Of a stretch of DNA of 64,000 nt, positions 19,724-28,515 are shown one piece after another. A program made the position numbers and the translations under genes. Positions within the stretch are counted from its first letter, which is position 1. Every line of letters begins with the position of its first letter. The notes beneath the pieces were generated by a model. It searched no databases. It saw only the letters and a list, made by a program, of their open reading frames with translations, and was not told the origin of the DNA. This stretch comes from Myroides guanonis (GTDB lineage: Bacteria > Bacteroidota > Bacteroidia > Flavobacteriales > Flavobacteriaceae): NCBI RefSeq assembly GCF_900114085.1, contig NZ_FORU01000006.1, positions 62,001 to 126,000 on the forward strand, read 5' to 3'.

Positions 19724-21151
19724 ATGATGTTGATGAAGGAGTTTTATACTTTGCTTAAAAATAAATTTCCATTTGAAACAACGCTGAAGCAAGATATTTT
19801 TTTACAGAAGATTGCACAGTTTGTTACAAATAATTCGGAAGATGAGATTTTTGTTTTGAAAGGGTATGCGGGAACGGGTAAGACAACTTTGCTTTCTACA
19901 GTTGTGAATGAACTGCACCATGTTGATAGACGTTTTGTGATGTTAGCACCTACTGGTCGTGCAGCAAAAGTTATTTCTAATTATTCCAGTAAGTCTGCTT
20001 TTACTATTCATAAGTATATTTATTATCCAAAGAGTAGTGCTGGAGGTGGTATGCAGTTCTCTATGAAAGCAAACAAGGCTAAGAATACCGTTTTTATAGT
20101 TGATGAGGCTTCTATGATTTCTGATTCTAATTCAGAAGCAAATCTCTATCCACATGGATCGCTTTTGGATGATTTGATATATTTTGTGTATTCCGGTAAA
20201 AATTGTAAGCTTATTTTGATGGGGGATACGGCTCAGTTGCCTCCTGTTCATATGGATGTTAGTCCTGCTTTACATATTGACACTTTGAGCTTGAATTATC
20301 AAATGGAGGTTTCTCATATCGAATTGGATGAAGTGATGAGGCAAGAAGAGGATTCGGGAATTCTTTATAATGCTACGGAGCTTAGAAGTATGTTGGATTC
20401 TTATTTTTTCGATGCTTTTGCTTTTTACTTGAAAGGGTTTAAAGATATAGTTCGATTGGTTGATGGTTATGATATTCAAGATGCAATTTTTGATGCTTAC
20501 TCCAATCTTGGGCCTGAAGAAACAGCATTTATTGTTCGATCAAATAAAAGGGCTAATCAATACAATCAACAAATTAGAACAAGAATTCTCGATAAGGAAA
20601 GTGAATTGTCTCCTGGTGATTACTTGATGGTGGTTAAGAATAATTATTATTGGTTGAAGGATTCGACAATTACAGATTTTGTAGCTAACGGTGATATTAT
20701 AGAAGTTTTGGAAATCTATAAGATTCAGGAATTGTATTCGTTTAGATTTGCTTCGGTCAGAGCTCGTATGATTGATTATCCTCAAATGGTTCCATTTGAT
20801 ACTATCGTTATGCTAGATACTCTAACTTCTGAATCTCCTGCATTAACTTATGATGAATCTAATAGGTTGTATCAAGAGGTTATGCTCGATTATAGTGAAG
20901 AGACATCGCAATTTAGAAAATTACAGAAAGTTAAGGCTAATGAGTATTTTAATGCTTTACAGGTGAAATTCTCTTATGCTATTACGTGTCATAAATCTCA
21001 AGGAGGGCAGTGGGATACGGTTTTTATTGAACAACCTTATCTACCTGATGGTATTTCAAAAGAGTATATTAGATGGCTTTATACCGCTATGACTCGTGCG
21101 AAAAATAAATTATATTTGATAGGGTTTCCTGATGATTATTTTGAAGAATAA
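19724..21151 (+). CDS. RecD/Pif1-like ATP-dependent DNA helicase
   Basis: 475 residues, a superfamily 1B helicase. Walker A is [13 protein letters not shown] near residue 46-58, motif Ia is [10 protein letters not shown], Walker B is [10 protein letters not shown] and motif III is [11 protein letters not shown]. The C-terminal UvrD_C_2 region is [16 protein letters not shown] with [17 protein letters not shown]. It is expected to unwind DNA 5'-3' with ATP. It stands alone without RecB/RecC, as the small RecD-like helicases of Bacteroidota do. kdsB follows 17 bases later. The start could also be the ATG at 19733. The precise role in replication or repair is unknown. Confidence 0.85.
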   Translation: MMLMKEFYTLLKNKFPFETTLKQDIFLQKIAQFVTNNSEDEIFVLKGYAGTGKTTLLSTVVNELHHVDRRFVMLAPTGRAAKVISNYSSKSAFTIHKYIYYPKSSAGGGMQFSMKANKAKNTVFIVDEASMISDSNSEANLYPHGSLLDDLIYFVYSGKNCKLILMGDTAQLPPVHMDVSPALHIDTLSLNYQMEVSHIELDEVMRQEEDSGILYNATELRSMLDSYFFDAFAFYLKGFKDIVRLVDGYDIQDAIFDAYSNLGPEETAFIVRSNKRANQYNQQIRTRILDKESELSPGDYLMVVKNNYYWLKDSTITDFVANGDIIEVLEIYKIQELYSFRFASVRARMIDYPQMVPFDTIVMLDTLTSESPALTYDESNRLYQEVMLDYSEETSQFRKLQKVKANEYFNALQVKFSYAITCHKSQGGQWDTVFIEQPYLPDGISKEYIRWLYTAMTRAKNKLYLIGFPDDYFEE

Positions 21152-21168
21152 ATAAAAGATATATATAT

Positions 21169-21903
21169 ATGAGAATAATAGCTGTAATTCCTGCTCGTTA
21201 CTCTTCTACTCGCTTTCCTGCTAAATTAATGCAAGACCTTGGAGGGAAAACTGTGATTACTCAAACGTATGAGGCAACAGTTGCAACTCATTTGTTTGAT
21301 GATGTTTTTGTTGTTACTGATTCTGATCTTATTTATGATGAGATTTATAAAAATGGAGGTAAAGTAGTACGTAGTATTAAAGACCATGAAAGTGGTAGTG
21401 ATCGTATTGCAGAAGCAGTGCAAAATATCGATGCTGACATTGTTATTAATGTTCAAGGTGATGAGCCTTTTGTAAATAAAAGCAATTTAGAGAAATTGAT
21501 TGCTATTTTTAAAGAGGATATGAATACCGAGGTTGATGTTGCTTCGCTCATGACGCCTATAGTTAATTGGGCGGATATTGAGAACCCTAATAATGTTAAA
21601 GTTGTAGTCGATGAAATGAATATGGCACTTTATTTTTCGCGCTCAGTTATTCCTTATAAGAGAGACTCTAATGTAGATGTGGTATATTATCAGCATATTG
21701 GAATTTATGCTTTTAGGAAAAAGGCTTTGATGGAGTTTTCGACTTTGTCTATGAAGTTTTTAGAGGCAGCAGAGAAATTAGAACAATTACGTTATTTAGA
21801 GTATGGGAAGAGGATTAAAATGGCTGTGACTGAGGAGTTAGGTGTTGGTATAGATACCGAAGAAGATTTAAAAAGAGCTCGTTTACTTTGGGAAACTAGA
21901 TAA
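21169..21903 (+). CDS. kdsB: 3-deoxy-manno-octulosonate cytidylyltransferase
   Basis: 244 residues, a complete CMP-Kdo synthetase. The CTP-binding start is [19 protein letters not shown], followed by [35 protein letters not shown] and the C-terminal [18 protein letters not shown]. It activates Kdo with CTP for attachment to lipid A, so the organism makes a Kdo-containing LPS core. It follows the helicase gene closely and shares a bidirectional terminator with the convergent SRPBCC gene. Confidence 0.95.
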   Translation: MRIIAVIPARYSSTRFPAKLMQDLGGKTVITQTYEATVATHLFDDVFVVTDSDLIYDEIYKNGGKVVRSIKDHESGSDRIAEAVQNIDADIVINVQGDEPFVNKSNLEKLIAIFKEDMNTEVDVASLMTPIVNWADIENPNNVKVVVDEMNMALYFSRSVIPYKRDSNVDVVYYQHIGIYAFRKKALMEFSTLSMKFLEAAEKLEQLRYLEYGKRIKMAVTEELGVGIDTEEDLKRARLLWETR

Positions 21904-21907
21904 TTAT

Positions 21908-21943
21908 AAAAAAAGCTTGATATGTAACTATCAAGCTTTTTTG
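21908..21943. terminator. Bidirectional terminator between kdsB and the SRPBCC/GyrI gene
   Basis: The stem AAAAAAGCTTGATA (21909-21922) pairs with TATCAAGCTTTTTT (21929-21942), flanked by A and T runs on both sides. Confidence 0.85.
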
Positions 21944-22963
21944 TTATTGTAAATCCTCATTTACTTTTTGCTCTATTGTTTCAGAGGTAGTAGGAGTGAT
22001 GATTGGAATGTATATTTCAGTCTTCCATTCAGCCGGGTTACTACTGTCTAAGATACTATTCGTTAAACGTAATAACTTCATATGTTGTTTATCTTCTTGA
22101 ATTTTAGATTTTGCAAAAGAATCTTCCGTTTCTTTTAATGCTTTCGATAAATGTGTATAATGCCCATTAGAGATGGTTTTGAAAGTTAACGGGGTTGTTA
22201 TTGAGTCCAAGAGAACAAAGTCATCTGGATTGAGATATATGTTTTTATTGATTGGAAGGGCTAATCTATATTTAATGGTGTCTTTCGTTGTTAAAGAATT
22301 AAATAATAAAATAGGTTTCAAATCTGCTGCGATTTTGTAGTCTGTGACAAATGACTTTAGTTTTGGGTATTGTTTTTGAATATCCTTTTCTAAAGTGTTT
22401 ATTGTGGAGCTTTGGTTTAAATATATGTAGATTATTTTATTGAATTCAGTAGGTCCTAGTGTTTCAAGTTCTGTAAAGGTGTATTGATGTTTAATAACAG
22501 TAGAAAGTCTGCTTAGGTCTTTTTCTATTGAACGGGTTACCGTTTGTGTTGGACTACCATCCCAAAAGCGTTTAATTTTGGATTGGAAATCTATAATTCC
22601 TTCAATTTGAAAGTTTATCTCTGTCTTATTTCCTTCGCTTTTAAATGTCCATTTTAGCTTGACAGGATTTTTTGTAAGTAAGGTTTGTGTAAGACTGTCG
22701 TTTTGGTAACTTTTGTTATTCTGAATTTCTGAATAAGGAAAGCCATTAAGTTGAATTTCAATAATGGAATCATTTAGTTTACGACTTTCTGTCCATTCAG
22801 ACCAATTTTTGGTATTCTGTATGTAATTAAATACGTTTTCTTTAGGTGCTTCTACTATAAAAGTTTTAGAAACATTGAATTTTCCATCTTGAGTCAATAT
22901 GAAAACGACTAATGATACTAATGTTAGCAGAAAAAGTAGCGCGAAATATTTTAATATTTTCAT
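21944..22963 (-). CDS. Membrane-anchored SRPBCC plus GyrI-like effector-binding protein
   Basis: 339 residues. One N-terminal membrane anchor (ILKYFALLFLLTLVSLVVFIL), then an SRPBCC/polyketide-cyclase-like domain (about 32-160; FIVEAPKENVFNYIQNTKNWSEWTE, RFWDGSP), then a second half (about 165-325) resembling the GyrI/effector-binding domain of AraC- and MerR-type regulators. Such two-domain proteins probably bind a small hydrophobic ligand outside the cytoplasmic membrane. No DNA-binding domain is present. A GTG at 22972 is the only longer start. The ATG at 22963 is preferred. The gene lies 27 bases after a small membrane protein gene in one unit. Confidence 0.7.
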   Translation of the reverse strand: MKILKYFALLFLLTLVSLVVFILTQDGKFNVSKTFIVEAPKENVFNYIQNTKNWSEWTESRKLNDSIIEIQLNGFPYSEIQNNKSYQNDSLTQTLLTKNPVKLKWTFKSEGNKTEINFQIEGIIDFQSKIKRFWDGSPTQTVTRSIEKDLSRLSTVIKHQYTFTELETLGPTEFNKIIYIYLNQSSTINTLEKDIQKQYPKLKSFVTDYKIAADLKPILLFNSLTTKDTIKYRLALPINKNIYLNPDDFVLLDSITTPLTFKTISNGHYTHLSKALKETEDSFAKSKIQEDKQHMKLLRLTNSILDSSNPAEWKTEIYIPIITPTTSETIEQKVNEDLQ

Positions 22964-22990
22964 AGGGTTCACCGCTTAAAGAAAAATATT

Positions 22991-23179
22991 TTAATTTTTC
23001 AGAAATCCTTTTAAGATGAATAAAAGACCAATAAAGGATAGAAAAGCTATTAATACCCAATAATTTCCCTTATAATAGGTTTTGTGTAATTTAATATCTT
23101 TTCTGTAAACATATATCATGACAGCTACGAAGGCTACAATGAAGCATATTGCAAAATTTATTTGTCCTGAAGAAAGCAT
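22991..23179 (-). CDS. Small two-span membrane protein
   Basis: 62 residues with two hydrophobic segments (about 7-24 and 41-59) joined by a basic loop, RKDIKLHKTYYKG. The pattern suggests a conserved small inner-membrane protein. I do not recognise a named family. It is the first gene of the unit with the SRPBCC/GyrI protein and has a good promoter. The function is unknown. Confidence 0.65.
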   Translation of the reverse strand: MLSSGQINFAICFIVAFVAVMIYVYRKDIKLHKTYYKGNYWVLIAFLSFIGLLFILKGFLKN

Positions 23180-23192
23180 AATTCTTTTTTTA

Positions 23193-23222
23193 CAAAATTA
23201 GTCGAAATACTGTTCATAACAA
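23193..23222 (-). promoter_or_regulatory. Promoter of the small membrane protein/SRPBCC-GyrI unit
   Basis: On the reverse strand, TTG (23222-23220), a 19-base spacer and TAATTTTG (23200-23193), a complete match to the Bacteroidota -33/-7 pattern. Confidence 0.7.
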
Positions 23223-23269
23223 CACTATTTTGAAAAATATAACCCATGCACATACATGATTGATTTGTA

Positions 23270-23307
23270 TAAAAAAAGGGTACTGTTATAGAACAATACC
23301 CTTTTTA
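23270..23307 (-). terminator. ilvE terminator
   Basis: The inverted repeat AAAAAGGGTA / TACCCTTTTT with an extended, slightly imperfect loop side. Read on the reverse strand it ends in a run of seven T. Confidence 0.8.
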
Positions 23308-23325
23308 AAGTAAGTTTTTTAAAAC

Positions 23326-24399
23326 TTATATTTTTTCAGTCCAATTGAATGTATCTTCAATAGCTTTTGTCTGAATTCCTTGAAGTGTTTCTTTTAACAT
23401 TACTGCATACGAATCTTCATCTGCTATTTCTGGTAATTGGTGGTATTCGTCTTGGTATGCGAATCCTTCAATCTGACCAATTGTTACTGCTGTACCCGCT
23501 CCGAATATTTCTTTCAATTCACCTTTCTTAATAGCTTCTAATAAGTCATTAACAACAATTGATTTTACTTGAACGTCTAATCCTTTGCTTTTTGCAATAT
23601 CTAATAAACTTTTTCTTGTAACACCATCTAAGATTCTTTCACTTGTTGGAGCGGTAATCAATGTGTCGTTAATTCTAAAGAATACGTTCATTGTTCCAGC
23701 TTCTTCAAGTTTAGTGTGAGTAGCATCATCTGTCCAAATTACTTGTTGGTAACCTGCTTCCTGAGCTAATTTAGTTGGGTAGAATTGTCCAGCGTAGTTT
23801 CCTGAACATTTAGTGTATCCAACACCTCCATTTGCAGCACGACTGTAGTGTTCTGCAATTTGAACTTTTACTTTACCTGAATAGTAAGTACGTGCTGGTG
23901 AGAGGATGATACAGAACATAAATTCAGATGATGGTCCTGCGACAACTCCTGGGTGCGTTCCAATCATGAAAGGACGGATATATAAAGCATTACCTTTACC
24001 TTTTTGTACCCAGTCTCTATCTAGTTGTAAAAGTGTTTTCAAACCATCTACGAAACGAGTTTCATCTATTTGTGGCATTGCTAAACGCTCTGCAGATTTA
24101 TTAAAACGTTCCCAGTTTTCACGTGGACGGAATAACCAAACATCGTCGTTATCGTCTTTGTATGCTTTCATTCCTTCAAAGATTGCTTGTCCGTAGTGGA
24201 AAACATTTGATGAAGGTTCGAATTGCATTGGTCCGTAAGGTTTAATCTCAACTTGTCCCCATGCTCCATCTTTATAATGGCAAACCAACATATGGTCAGA
24301 GAAAACGGTACCAAACTTTACGTTTTCAAAATCAATTGAATCAATTTTAGATTTTTCGGTTTTTTGAATCGAGAAATCGTTGATTGTTTGTAGACTCAT
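23326..24399 (-). CDS. ilvE: Branched-chain amino acid aminotransferase
   Basis: 357 residues, a fold-type IV PLP aminotransferase of the longer (BCAT2-like) class. Recognisable segments: FHYGQAIFEGMKAYK, ALYIRPFMIGTHPGVV, GGVGYTKCSGNYAGQ with the PLP lysine, the phosphate-binding region GTAVTIGQI and LEEAGTMNVFF. It interconverts leucine, isoleucine and valine with their 2-oxo acids using glutamate. It is a single-gene unit with its own terminator. A reverse-strand -7 element TAAATTTG lies at 24474-24481. Confidence 0.94.
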   Translation of the reverse strand: MSLQTINDFSIQKTEKSKIDSIDFENVKFGTVFSDHMLVCHYKDGAWGQVEIKPYGPMQFEPSSNVFHYGQAIFEGMKAYKDDNDDVWLFRPRENWERFNKSAERLAMPQIDETRFVDGLKTLLQLDRDWVQKGKGNALYIRPFMIGTHPGVVAGPSSEFMFCIILSPARTYYSGKVKVQIAEHYSRAANGGVGYTKCSGNYAGQFYPTKLAQEAGYQQVIWTDDATHTKLEEAGTMNVFFRINDTLITAPTSERILDGVTRKSLLDIAKSKGLDVQVKSIVVNDLLEAIKKGELKEIFGAGTAVTIGQIEGFAYQDEYHQLPEIADEDSYAVMLKETLQGIQTKAIEDTFNWTEKI

Positions 24400-24611
24400 T
24401 ATATAAATATTTTTAAATGTTGTAGTTACTTCTTTAAATTGATAAGTCGTATTCTGTGAATTGCTTATCGTTACAAATTTAGCAAAAAAATATGCATATA
24501 GGTTGATTTGATTGAAGACTTTTTATCTAGAAGACTTTAAAAATGTTTAATTGAGAAATTAATTGAATTAAAGGTGATTGCAAATAAAATCGATTTTAAT
24601 TTAACTTTTTA

Positions 24612-24638
24612 TTTGTGTATAATTTTGCTGTACTTTTG
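24612..24638 (+). promoter_or_regulatory. Promoter of the DUF4920 lipoprotein operon
   Basis: Two overlapping TAnnTTTG matches, TAATTTTG (24619-24626) and TACTTTTG (24631-24638), with a TTTG at 24612-24615. The second sits 24 bases before the ATG. Confidence 0.5.
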
Positions 24639-24661
24639 AGTTTTACTTAATAGATGTATTT

Positions 24662-25159
24662 ATGATAAAGTATTTTAGTGTGTTATTTCTATTTGGAATA
24701 GCTATGGTATCATGTAAAAAGGACAATAAGGTTGTAGAAATCACAAAGAAGATGGAGAATTTCGAGTTCTTTGGTGATTCTATTTCTAGTGATCGAGTTC
24801 TAAGTAGTTCGGAGATGTTAGATTTTTATAATAACCTAAAGACCGGAGATACTGTTTCAGTTGCTTTTGAATCAGTTATAAAGGAGGTTTGTCAGCGTAA
24901 AGGATGCTGGATGAATGTTGGTTTGAATGATTCTGTTTCGAGTTTCGTGCGTTTTACTGACTATGCATTTTTCGTTCCGATGAATGCGGCTAATCAGAAG
25001 GTAATCATGGAAGGAAAGGCTTTTGTAGATGTTGTTTCAGTAGATGAATTGAGGCATTTTGCAGAAGATGCTGGAAAATCATCTGAAGAAATCGCAGAAA
25101 TTACCGAACCTAAAATTACCTTTGCTTTTAAAGCAGACGGTGTTGCTATTGAAAAATGA
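24662..25159 (+). CDS. DUF4920-domain lipoprotein
   Basis: 165 residues. The signal peptide has lipobox MVSC with Cys at residue 18. The mature domain contains SVAFESVIKEVCQRKGCWMNVGL, the DUF4920 hallmark with a CxxxGC pair that could bind a metal or form a disulfide. The protein is expected in the periplasm or at the outer membrane. The function is not established. It is the first gene of a tight operon, with its stop overlapping the start of a haem-motif lipoprotein by four bases. Confidence 0.8.
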   Translation: MIKYFSVLFLFGIAMVSCKKDNKVVEITKKMENFEFFGDSISSDRVLSSSEMLDFYNNLKTGDTVSVAFESVIKEVCQRKGCWMNVGLNDSVSSFVRFTDYAFFVPMNAANQKVIMEGKAFVDVVSVDELRHFAEDAGKSSEEIAEITEPKITFAFKADGVAIEK

Positions 25160-25590
25160 GAAATAGTTTAATATTACTTATTCTTCTTACATCTCTATTT
25201 TCTTGTATAACTAAAAATGAAAAAATTGAGGTTGTTGAGGAAGAGAAAGTTTTTGTCACTTACGAACTTTCTCCTATGGCTTCTTTGATGGAGCGTATGT
25301 ATGCGGAAAGTTTATTAATGAAAGGACATATAGTTGAAAAGAACACAAATGTTGTGGTCTCAACTGATTTTATAAAAGAGCTTGAATTTGCTGCTTTAAC
25401 GGTACCTAGTGATAAGGATGCTTTTTTCGAAATACAAATGAAAGAGTTTGTAGATTTATATACTTCGCTAGAATCTCAAGAAGTGATTAAGAAGGAGAGT
25501 TATAATGCTATGATTCAATCCTGCTTGTCATGTCATCAAGTGAAATGCACGGGACCTATAGAAAGAATTAAAAAATTAATAATTAAATAG
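25156..25590 (+). CDS. Lipoprotein with a C-terminal CxxCH haem motif
   Basis: 144 residues. Lipobox LFSC places Cys at residue 17. The mature part is predominantly helical, and near the C terminus CLSCHQVKCTGP supplies a c-type haem-binding CxxCH (about 124-128) with an extra cysteine. The arrangement, with the haem motif at the end of a four-helix-like domain, resembles cytochrome c-prime-type proteins, but no named family is clear. It could take part in periplasmic electron transfer or redox sensing. It is coupled to DUF4920 (ATGA overlap) and to mnmD (two-base gap). Confidence 0.65.
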   Translation: MRNSLILLILLTSLFSCITKNEKIEVVEEEKVFVTYELSPMASLMERMYAESLLMKGHIVEKNTNVVVSTDFIKELEFAALTVPSDKDAFFEIQMKEFVDLYTSLESQEVIKKESYNAMIQSCLSCHQVKCTGPIERIKKLIIK

Positions 25591-25592
25591 TT

Positions 25593-26255
25593 TTGAAAAG
25601 AACAGTCATTACAACCTCTGATGGGTCTAGTACTTTAAAAGTAGAGGATTGGGGAGAAACCTATCATTCTGTCCATGGGGCTATTCAAGAGGCTCTACAT
25701 GTTTATATTAAGAATGGTTTTGAAAGAATTAATAAAGAAGAGTGTAGAATCTTAGAAATGGGTTTTGGTACAGGCTTAAATACCTTGTTGACTTTTATTA
25801 ATGCAAAGTCACTTGGAAGAAAGGTTGTTTATCATGGAGTAGAAGGTTTTCCATTAAATAAATATGAAGTGGAAGGGTTGAATTATACTTCTGATGGAGA
25901 TATGCGTGATTTTGAGAAGGTTTTTGAGTCTTTGCATAGTTCAGAGTGGGAGAGAGAAATTGGTTTAACTGAATTTTTTAGTTTAAAGAAGATAGAGTCT
26001 AAATTTGAGAGTTTATCGTTAAATCAGGAATATGATTTAATCTATTTTGATGTTTTTGGATATCCTTATCAACCTGAATTGTGGTCTGAAGCGATCTTTG
26101 AAAAAATGTATGGTGCTTTGAATGAAAATGGTTTATTGGTTACTTACGCTTGTCGTGGTGTTATTAAAAATGCAATGAAGAAGGTTGGCTTTGAAATAGA
26201 GGTGTGTCCAGGGCCTCCTGGTAAGCGTGAAATGTTATTAGCGTGGAAGAGATAA
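25593..26255 (+). CDS. mnmD: tRNA 5-methylaminomethyl-2-thiouridine methyltransferase (stand-alone MnmD)
   Basis: 220 residues corresponding to the methyltransferase half of bifunctional MnmC. Key segments are EALHVYIKNGFERI, the SAM motif LEMGFGTGLNTLLTF (about 55-69), YDLIYFDVFGYPYQPELWS and the terminal CPGPPGKREMLLAWKR. It completes mnm5s2U at the tRNA wobble position from the aminomethyl intermediate. The FAD-dependent oxidase half (MnmC1) is absent. The start is a TTG two bases after the upstream stop, so translation is coupled to the haem-motif lipoprotein. Confidence 0.85.
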   Translation: MKRTVITTSDGSSTLKVEDWGETYHSVHGAIQEALHVYIKNGFERINKEECRILEMGFGTGLNTLLTFINAKSLGRKVVYHGVEGFPLNKYEVEGLNYTSDGDMRDFEKVFESLHSSEWEREIGLTEFFSLKKIESKFESLSLNQEYDLIYFDVFGYPYQPELWSEAIFEKMYGALNENGLLVTYACRGVIKNAMKKVGFEIEVCPGPPGKREMLLAWKR

Positions 26256-26381
26256 TGCAATAGAATTTGGTTGTTTTTGCTTATTTGCTAAAATGTTCTT
26301 AAATTTCTTGAATACTGTGGTTTGTTTCTATAAACTTGTTATATTTACAAGAGTTAACAATCTATAAAAAGTATATGTGAT

Positions 26382-26582
26382 ATGAAGACAAGACATATGT
26401 TTGATTATGCAAAAACAGTTTTAGAGAGTGTAAGTTTTGATCCTAAGTTATTCTATAAGGAATTAGAGAAAGCAATAGGTTCTCTTTTACCTTATGATAT
26501 GGAGCAACTTGTTCAATGGTTGGATTCATTTGTACAAGGAAAACCTGAACTACGAGATTGTTTAGTATTAATTGATAAGTAA
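26382..26582 (+). CDS. Small conserved hypothetical protein
   Basis: 66 residues, soluble and helical, MKTRHMFDYAKTVLESVSFDPKLF at the start (in pieces) and LLPYDMEQLVQWLDSFVQGKPEL at the end. The even amino-acid use, the clear ATG and the following terminator support a real gene. I recognise similar small proteins in Flavobacterium but no function is known. It is a single-gene unit. Confidence 0.65.
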   Translation: MKTRHMFDYAKTVLESVSFDPKLFYKELEKAIGSLLPYDMEQLVQWLDSFVQGKPELRDCLVLIDK

Positions 26583-26606
26583 TATGTAAGGCACTTAAAG
26601 TGTATA

Positions 26607-26641
26607 TGAAGCCGAGACAGATAAATGTCTTGGCTTTTTTA
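26607..26641 (+). terminator. Terminator after the 66-residue gene
   Basis: The stem AAGCCGAGACA (26609-26619) pairs with TGTCTTGGCTT (26626-26636) with one G-U pair, followed by T. Confidence 0.85.
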
Positions 26642-26804
26642 TTTTAAGCGGTATTGATAATAATAATAGTTTGATTATTCAATAAATCGTCATTTTGATG
26701 TTTTTAGAAAACTTCTAGTTTAGTCAAATGTTTTATAGGATATCATTGAAACTATAAGTTTTGGATGATTATTTATGTCTAGGTTGATTACTGATTTAGA
26801 CTTC

Positions 26805-26957
26805 TTATTTAGTGTTTTCTGGGCCATCTTTATCTTCTTTGCTACCAGTCATAAATAAAAAGATAGATCCAATTAAACCTAAACACACAAAAGCAAAGAT
26901 AATAATCATTAAAGAACCATTATTAAAATTGTAAAGAGGAAGTGATGTGAGTGTCAT
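26805..26957 (-). CDS. Small single-span membrane protein
   Basis: 50 residues from the ATG at 26957. One membrane span (about 16-36, MIIIFAFVCLGLIGSIFLFM) is followed by a charged tail, GSKEDKDGPENTK. The longer frame to 26987 would begin at or before the likely -7 region, so the shorter start is preferred. Size and charge pattern suggest a genuine small membrane protein. The family and function are not recognised. Confidence 0.5.
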   Translation of the reverse strand: MTLTSLPLYNFNNGSLMIIIFAFVCLGLIGSIFLFMTGSKEDKDGPENTK

Positions 26958-27164
26958 ATTTTCTAAATTGTATTGATTTAAGAGCAAATTAGAAATTAAA
27001 TGCTAAAAATAACATGATAATTATCAGGTTAAGAAAAAAAGATTTTTTGTGTTTCGGAAAGGTTTATTTATTGTTAATTAGTTAGTTGTGATTTTTAAAT
27101 AGAATTGTATTGATTGTTGTTGATTTAAAAGCATTAATTATTTTAAAAATAATTATCGATAAGT

Positions 27165-27194
27165 TTTGTTTTATGCAAAAAAGCCCTACATTTG
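27165..27194 (+). promoter_or_regulatory. tRNA-Lys promoter
   Basis: TTTG at 27165-27168, an 18-base spacer, then TACATTTG at 27187-27194. A complete -33/-7 match 33 bases before the tRNA. Confidence 0.75.
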
Positions 27195-27226
27195 CACAGC
27201 ATTTGAGAAACAAACGCGGTATTAAA

Positions 27227-27299
27227 GACTCAATAGCTCAGTTGGTAGAGCACAACACTTTTAATGTTGGGGTCCTGGGTTCGAGCCCCAGTTGGGTCA
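27227..27299 (+). tRNA. tRNA-Lys (anticodon TTT)
   Basis: A 73-base cloverleaf. Acceptor GACTCAA pairs with TTGGGTC (one G-U pair), D arm GCTC-AGTTGGTA-GAGC, anticodon stem CAACA/TGTTG with loop CTTTTAA (anticodon TTT), variable GGGTC, T arm CTGGG-TTCGAGC-CCCAG, discriminator A. CCA is not encoded. It stands alone with its own promoter and a perfect terminator. Confidence 0.97.
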
Positions 27300-27300
27300 C

Positions 27301-27338
27301 AAAAAAGGTGAAATCTAATCTAGATTTCACCTTTTTTT
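27301..27338 (+). terminator. tRNA-Lys terminator
   Basis: A perfect 17-base stem, 27301-27317 with 27321-27337 (core GGTGAAATC/GATTTCACC), and a T run. Confidence 0.9.
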
Positions 27339-27397
27339 ATTGTTAAAATTAGATAAAATGAATACGGAGTTATCTCAATGTTATTTTTTTTATTGAG

Positions 27398-28375
27398 CTA
27401 TGCTTCTCTAGCCACTTTAGCGAATTTATCTTTGTACTCTATTGGAGTAAGTCCTGTGATTTTTTTAAAAATACCTCTAAATGATTTTGTATCTGTATAG
27501 CCAACATGAAACATTGTTTCTGATATACTCATTTTTGAATTTTCAAAAGATAGTTTTGCAGCCTCTATCCTTACTCTTTGAATATAACCTATTGGTGTAT
27601 TGTTGGTAGCTGTTTTAAATCGTCTTTCAAAAGTTCTACGGCTAGTGTTTATTAAGCTTGCTAGTATTTCAATTGTTATTTTATCAAAATAATGCTTTTC
27701 AATATAATCTTGAACTATCTTGATATCTGTATCTCCATGTGTTTTTTGACCTCTGAAAATAGCGAATTGAGATTGGTTGTTTCTTCCGATGTCTAATGCA
27801 AAATGCTTTGCAATCATTATGGCTATTTCTCTGTCAGCGAATTTCTCAATTAAATATAGTATTAAGTTCCAAAGACTACTTGCGCCTCCACTGCTGTATA
27901 TGTTATCATACTCTGTTATTATAGTGCCATCTTCTACTTCTATATTAGGATATTTTTCTTTAAATTCCTCAATATGTGCCCAATGTGTAGAACATTTCTT
28001 GCCATTAAGTAAACCTGTTTCTGCTAATAAAAATGCACCCACGCACAAACTTGCTAGATAGGAACCTTTTTGATATAGTTGTTTTAGATATGGAATTGCC
28101 TCTGCATTGATATGTAGGCCTTTTGTGATATCTCCAAATGCTGGAGGTATAAATAATAAATCTGTAGAGGTTACGTTTTTTAATAAACGATCAGTTTTAA
28201 TAATATATTCTCCATTATTAGCGGGTACATATTCGTGTAAACCTAAATATTCGACTTCGAATATAGGTTTTTTACCCGTGGCTATTAAAAATTCATTGGC
28301 TGTTTTAAAACTTCGAAAAGGTGGCGTAATAGCTTCAATTACGCCATATTCTGGTACAAAGATTGAAATTCGCAT
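27398..28375 (-). CDS. GlxA-family transcriptional regulator (DJ-1/PfpI domain plus AraC HTH)
   Basis: 325 residues. The N-terminal ~190 residues are a DJ-1/PfpI-like class I glutamine amidotransferase fold. The nucleophile-elbow cysteine is in ASLCVGAFLLAETGLL and is followed by the CSTHWAHIEEF strand. The C-terminal ~95 residues are an AraC-type double HTH (ISETMFHVGYTDTKSFRGIF, KITGLTPIEYKDKF). Such regulators sense a small molecule through the N domain and usually act on a divergent operon. Here that is the SRPBCC-DoxX-DUF1801-VOC cluster, 140 bases away. The ligand is unknown. Confidence 0.88.
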   Translation of the reverse strand: MRISIFVPEYGVIEAITPPFRSFKTANEFLIATGKKPIFEVEYLGLHEYVPANNGEYIIKTDRLLKNVTSTDLLFIPPAFGDITKGLHINAEAIPYLKQLYQKGSYLASLCVGAFLLAETGLLNGKKCSTHWAHIEEFKEKYPNIEVEDGTIITEYDNIYSSGGASSLWNLILYLIEKFADREIAIMIAKHFALDIGRNNQSQFAIFRGQKTHGDTDIKIVQDYIEKHYFDKITIEILASLINTSRRTFERRFKTATNNTPIGYIQRVRIEAAKLSFENSKMSISETMFHVGYTDTKSFRGIFKKITGLTPIEYKDKFAKVAREA

Positions 28376-28449
28376 AAATATCGATTTGGTTTTATAAAAG
28401 TATAAAATAGTTTGTCATAATTACCCCCTCATAATGTCACTTTTTGAAA

Positions 28450-28479
28450 TTGAAACCTTTATAAGCTTTTGTAATTTTG
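28450..28479 (+). promoter_or_regulatory. Promoter of the SRPBCC stress cluster
   Basis: TTG at 28450-28452, a 19-base spacer, then TAATTTTG at 28472-28479, in the divergent region next to the GlxA-type regulator gene. The ATG is 36 bases downstream. Confidence 0.65.
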
Positions 28480-28515
28480 AAAGAATGAGAATTAGTTAAT
28501 TAAAAATGAAGTGTT

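Noticed and set aside
23906..24196. 96-codon forward ORF opposite ilvE
   Set aside because: Antisense shadow of a strongly conserved gene.
27110..27346. Forward ORF of 78 codons over the tRNA-Lys
   Set aside because: It runs through the tRNA and its terminator hairpin.
27777..28397. Two forward ORFs opposite the GlxA-type regulator
   Set aside because: Antisense shadows. The regulator frame has all expected motifs.
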